From NCBI RefSeq assembly GCF_011075055.1, contig NC_058150.1:13483408-13547407 (forward strand): a stretch of 64,000 bases of DNA. Reading direction: 5' to 3'. Under the pieces are notes generated by a model. The model saw only the letters and a list, made by a program, of their open reading frames with translations, did no database searches and had not been told where the DNA came from. Position numbers and translations under genes: made by a program. The first letter of the stretch is position 1. Every line of letters starts with the position of its first letter. This document shows, piece after piece, positions 60,672 to 64,000 of this stretch. The DNA comes from Mangifera indica. Lineage: Eukaryota > Streptophyta > Magnoliopsida > Sapindales > Anacardiaceae.

Positions 60672-61274
60672 CATATTTCTTCACACTTTCTAAATTCCAC
60701 CTTATCATAAATTTTATTATTTTTTACTTTTAAATTCAATCTTTTAGCCTTTTAGCCTTAAGGTATACAAGTTTACAATTTTTAAGATTTTTAATTTGGT
60801 GTTAGTTTACATTTTTAAAGATTTTCAATTAAGTAATCCTTTAAGCATCTTCTAGAATTTTGATATCAAGTGTATTAAATTATGTTAACGGATTTGTTAT
60901 TGTTGTCAGTTGTAATATTTATTATTTTGTATTTTGTTTGATTAATTGATAAATCAATTGATTTATTTTTGGATTTTTGGATATGAATGATTTGTGAAAT
61001 TATTTATTTATTTCCTAATAAATTGTGTGTAAAAAATTTAGAAAAGATATAGTCCAAAATTGTTTGATACTACAATATTTTATTAATATTTTTGGTATTT
61101 ATGGGCTGAATTAGAAGATTTTCCCTTAATTTGAATGTAATTTGGGCGCAGGTAGTAGCTGGCCAGTGTTGATATTCATTTATAAAATTCTTGGAGAAAA
61201 TGTTTTTAAGTTGTGTCAAACATTTCATAGTTTACAAATGAGGAATTTGTATTTATTTCAATATAACAACAACT
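59886..61274. other. Intergenic, no gene
   Basis: AT-rich. It contains a (CA)n microsatellite at 60641-60669 and nothing coding. Confidence 0.5.
60641..60669. repeat. (CA)n microsatellite
   Basis: A CA run with one TG interruption. Confidence 0.9.
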
Positions 61275-61449
61275 CATCAATAAAATTGTGTATACCTATT
61301 TTGAGTATATAAATGGGTATACACTTGATATATGTTATTATGTGATTAGGTGATTTTAAATTGAAAATAAAGTAATACTCAATCACATAATGACACATAT
61401 AAGTGTGTACATATTTATATATTCAAAATAGGTATGTATAGTATTACTC
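61275..61449. mobile_element. MITE, 175 bp, 6-bp TSD
   Basis: The ends are CATCAATAAAATTGTGTATA and, reversed, GAGTAATACTATACATACC. The arms share TATTATGTGATTAGGTG and its complement. It is flanked by ACAACT on both sides (61269-61274 and 61450-61455). Same family as 45457-45630. Confidence 0.85.
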
Positions 61450-61455
61450 ACAACT

Positions 61456-62719
61456 TCTATACAAACTACTATTAATTGTAAATGGTTTTATGTACTTGCC
61501 ATTGAATGCTACGGAGTGCAAGTGTTATACTTATTATAATTTACTAGCATAGATGTTTGAGAATTAAGAAACATATTACGAAATGGACTCTAGTTGTACA
61601 ATGAAATGTAACATGTAGATCTAATAACAAATTTTATTGTTCTAGATTTCTTAAAATTTGTTAGATCCCTAAGTGTTTTAATTATGTCAAAACGAAGTTT
61701 AAAATTATTAATTAGTATTTACTGAGCTAATTAAGTCTATAACATAAAATTTTTATAACCAAACGATAGGCAAAATTTATGTTTTCAATTTTTCAGATAT
61801 GAGACTCTCGTCTCCTATAGGACATCAGTTCCTCTACTTGTCTTTGCAAGTTTGAAGCTCTCAAAAATTTATGTCAAATGAATGAGGACGCTTGTCCAAG
61901 ATTGAACGATGACCATATGATGCCCGTCGCCTCTCTCTAATGCATTCGAAAACTAATTTGGGATGGTCAACAAAGTCAACATGGTGGGATGCCCACCCCT
62001 TTACCTGTCTCTTGTCCGTCCTTTCATGTCTAAAGCATTTTAGAATTCTAAAGGTGCAATGCAGGGCACCCATCCCTAAAAAAGAAATTTCGATCCTTTG
62101 AGTGGCATGTTTGAAAAATTCAACCATTGGTTGTCCATTTCAAAGCCGCCAAAGTCAAAATATGTAAGAGGACACTCGTCCCTCAATATAAAACGCTCAT
62201 TTTATTGTGTTTTCAATGTCAAAACATCATTTTTGAGACTTAACGGATACATTATCCCAACCATCCAAGACTATAAATTGAAGACTTTTTAATGGGAAAT
62301 AGGTTAGGATTACTAATGTAAAATCTTATACTTTTTTCTTTTCCAAAAAGCTTATAACTCATAACATTGAGAGATACCCTACACATAATCTTTGTAATAG
62401 CCTTGTAGAGGCATTATACACTCAATTTTTCTATAGTCAAACATGTAGGTGAAATCTTGCATAGTTATTATTGTGGACAAAATCCTGGATAACTAGTGTA
62501 TGTGGGCACAATCTCGGATCAACTAGTGAACATAAACGAAATCTCAAAGAATTATTATAAAAAGGGGATTTTTTACTAATAAAATTTAAAGTGGATTACT
62601 TGAAGAAGTAGATATAAGAGGCTTGAAAGAGAAAGCTTCAAACCACTATAAATCTTGAACATTTTCTTTCCATACTCTCTTTACTAGTAAAGAAGATTCT
62701 TCAATCATTGCTAGAATCA
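61456..62719. other. Probable leader region of the copia remnant to the right; no gene
   Basis: About 62440-62560 contains three imperfect units (GGTGAAATCTTGCATA, GGACAAAATCCTGGATAACTA, GGCACAATCTCGGATCAACTA). The 88-codon minus ORF (61861-62127) is not supported. LTR boundaries could not be fixed. Confidence 0.3.
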
Positions 62720-63770
62720 TGGAGCATGAAAGTGACTGCCACAGAAGAATCAAAGGACTTTTGGAAGCCTTTTGACATTTGAGATGAAGAAAAAGCCTAA
62801 GGAGGAAGAGACCAAACCAAAGAAGAATATTGTCTTGTAGATAGAAAATGATTATGATGATTCTTCAATGGATGAGAAAGATGTGAATCTTCATACAAGA
62901 AAATTCAAAAAATTCCTTTCAAGAAGCAAAAACTTCTCCAGATTAAAATATAAAAGGATAATGATGATGAAGTGATATGCTATGAATGCAAGAAGTTTGG
63001 TCATGTCTGACAAGAGTGTCCTCAACTCTTGAAGAAGAAGAAAGAGAAGAAACTTAAAGAAAAGGTTTTTGCAACCATTTAGAGTGGAAGTGACAATTCT
63101 AGTGAAAAAAGTGAGTCGAAGCATGAAAAGGAAAATCTATGCTTCATGGCAATGGCAAATCAGAGTAAGAGAGTAATAACTCTAACTCTTATTCTTTTAA
63201 TGGAATACAAGAAACATTTGATTGTTTAATTGATGAATATAAATTTGTGTATGCTAAAAATAAATCTTTGAGAAAACAATTAACATGCATTAAGAATGAT
63301 CATGAAAATTTCACTAATAAACATGTTAAGGTTAAGAAAGAACTTGAGATTGTTAAAATGAAACGATTTTAGCATCAGATGAGTTAGAAAAGCTTAAAGG
63401 TGAAAATGATGCATTGCTTGAAAAAGTGACACTCAAATGAGATTCTAGAAAAATTCAAGATAAACATAAAAACATTAGATGAGATACTTGTATCTGAAAG
63501 ATTTGCATTAAATAAGGAAGACCTATGATATAATGGAAATAATCATTTTGTTAAATCATGTAGGTTATTAAAGAATGATCATTCATTGCATTTAAAATGC
63601 AAATTTTATGCTTTTATTGGCCATAATGTTGGAAAGTGTCTAATTAGGAATGACAAACCATTTAAAATAAGAAGGTTTGAGTTTCTAAAGGGACATTGAA
63701 GACTAACCTTAATGGACCCAAAATCATTTGGGTACCAAAGAAGTCTTAAATGTCTTTGTAGGTGTGTCTT
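62720..63770 (+). pseudogene. copia gag fragment (plus strand) with zinc knuckle
   Basis: The plus strand reads 'KKKPKEEETKPKKN', an acidic linker, then a CCHC zinc knuckle 'CYECKKFGHV' - stop - 'QEC' (62978-63019; TGA at 63008-63010 where Arg CGA is expected), 'ENLCFMAMANQS', a coiled-coil-like Lys/Glu region with many stops and frameshifts, 'ILEKFKINIKTLDEILVSE' (about 63440-63495), and the family's end motif 'NLNGPKIIWVPKKS' (63698-63745). This is the C-terminal half of gag of a copia lineage different from the other two. The UBN2 half and LTR are not recognised, and pol would lie beyond the window. Confidence 0.75.
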
Positions 63771-64000
63771 GTATTATTGAAATAAAATGTTGCAAAATGA
63801 ATGAATATGCAAGACACATATCCAAGTAATGGAGATGAGAGCACCAAGGTACTTTGAAAGCTATAATTTCTTCAAGATGGGAGCTTAGGATGTCAAGTAC
63901 ATAAACATTTCTCTTAATTCAATAACAATATGAGTTTAATTGTTGGTTGGTTGGTTGTTTGAATATATATTCTTTGATATACTTTTGGTTGAATGCTCAT
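63771..64000. other. Window end, nothing recognised
   Basis: The expected protease start of the copia remnant is not seen. The sequence ends in TTGGTTGGTTGG-type repeats near 63940. Confidence 0.3.

Noticed and set aside
61861..62127. 88-codon minus-strand ORF
   Set aside because: No family similarity, in low-complexity flanking DNA of a copia remnant.
1..64000. tRNA, rRNA or organelle-derived insertions
   Set aside because: I looked for tRNA-like T-loop (GGTTCGAATCC-type) and rRNA motifs and for plastid-like gene blocks and saw none; a tRNAscan/organelle search would be decisive.

Overview
This is nuclear DNA of a flowering plant, probably a eudicot; the species cannot be read from the sequence. 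It is AT-rich, full of transposable elements, and has split genes. I see one gene that looks intact, a minus-strand RINGv (MARCH-type) E3 ubiquitin ligase with at least six coding exons at 19144-21521. Almost everything else is a nested record of transposon insertion and decay.

Layout. 67-4237: minus-strand remnant of a DUF1985/Ulp1-like (C48) cysteine-protease gene with a damaged active site. 4240-5570: its AT-rich upstream region. 5575-5990: GC-rich, promoter-like but gene-free island. 6-11.4 kb: degenerate intergenic DNA with a 230-bp tandem duplication. 11441-12515: foldback element whose arms end in 10-11-bp microrepeats. 12.7-13.8 kb: three tandem ~365-bp units derived in part from a MITE. 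14-19 kb: gene-poor with MITEs. 19.1-21.5 kb: the RINGv gene, with a hAT-type MITE (8-bp target-site duplication, TSD) about 320 bp upstream. 22.8-24.0 kb: a second large inverted repeat. 24-31 kb: several MITEs and no gene. 31.7-34.1 kb: a dispersed repeat and the 3' end of a copia element. 34.6-38.0 kb: chalcone-synthase-like (type III PKS) pseudogene, interrupted by a 1.5-kb element with LTR-like direct repeats. 38.4-41.5 kb: decayed autonomous hAT transposon. 41.57-47.6 kb: decayed copia element carrying two nested MITEs, each with a perfect TSD. 48423-48894: a complete TRIM. 50417-59885: a full-length copia retrotransposon with two 1626-bp LTRs and an ACCAA TSD. 61-64 kb: another MITE and the gag part of a third, plus-strand copia element.

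The most informative signals are these. (i) The full-length copia element keeps its whole gag-pol in one frame with no frameshift, yet has at least eight internal stops. Where the ancestral codon can be inferred, these fit C-to-T or G-to-A transitions, and the same class of change has hit the catalytic residues of the second copia element and of the C48 protease. (ii) A ~175-bp MITE family has 6-bp TSDs at two loci. (iii) Two large inverted-repeat structures have no evident coding content. (iv) A ~500-bp dispersed repeat occurs three times, each copy close to a transposon edge. I found no new enzymatic or defence system, and no tRNA, rRNA or CRISPR.
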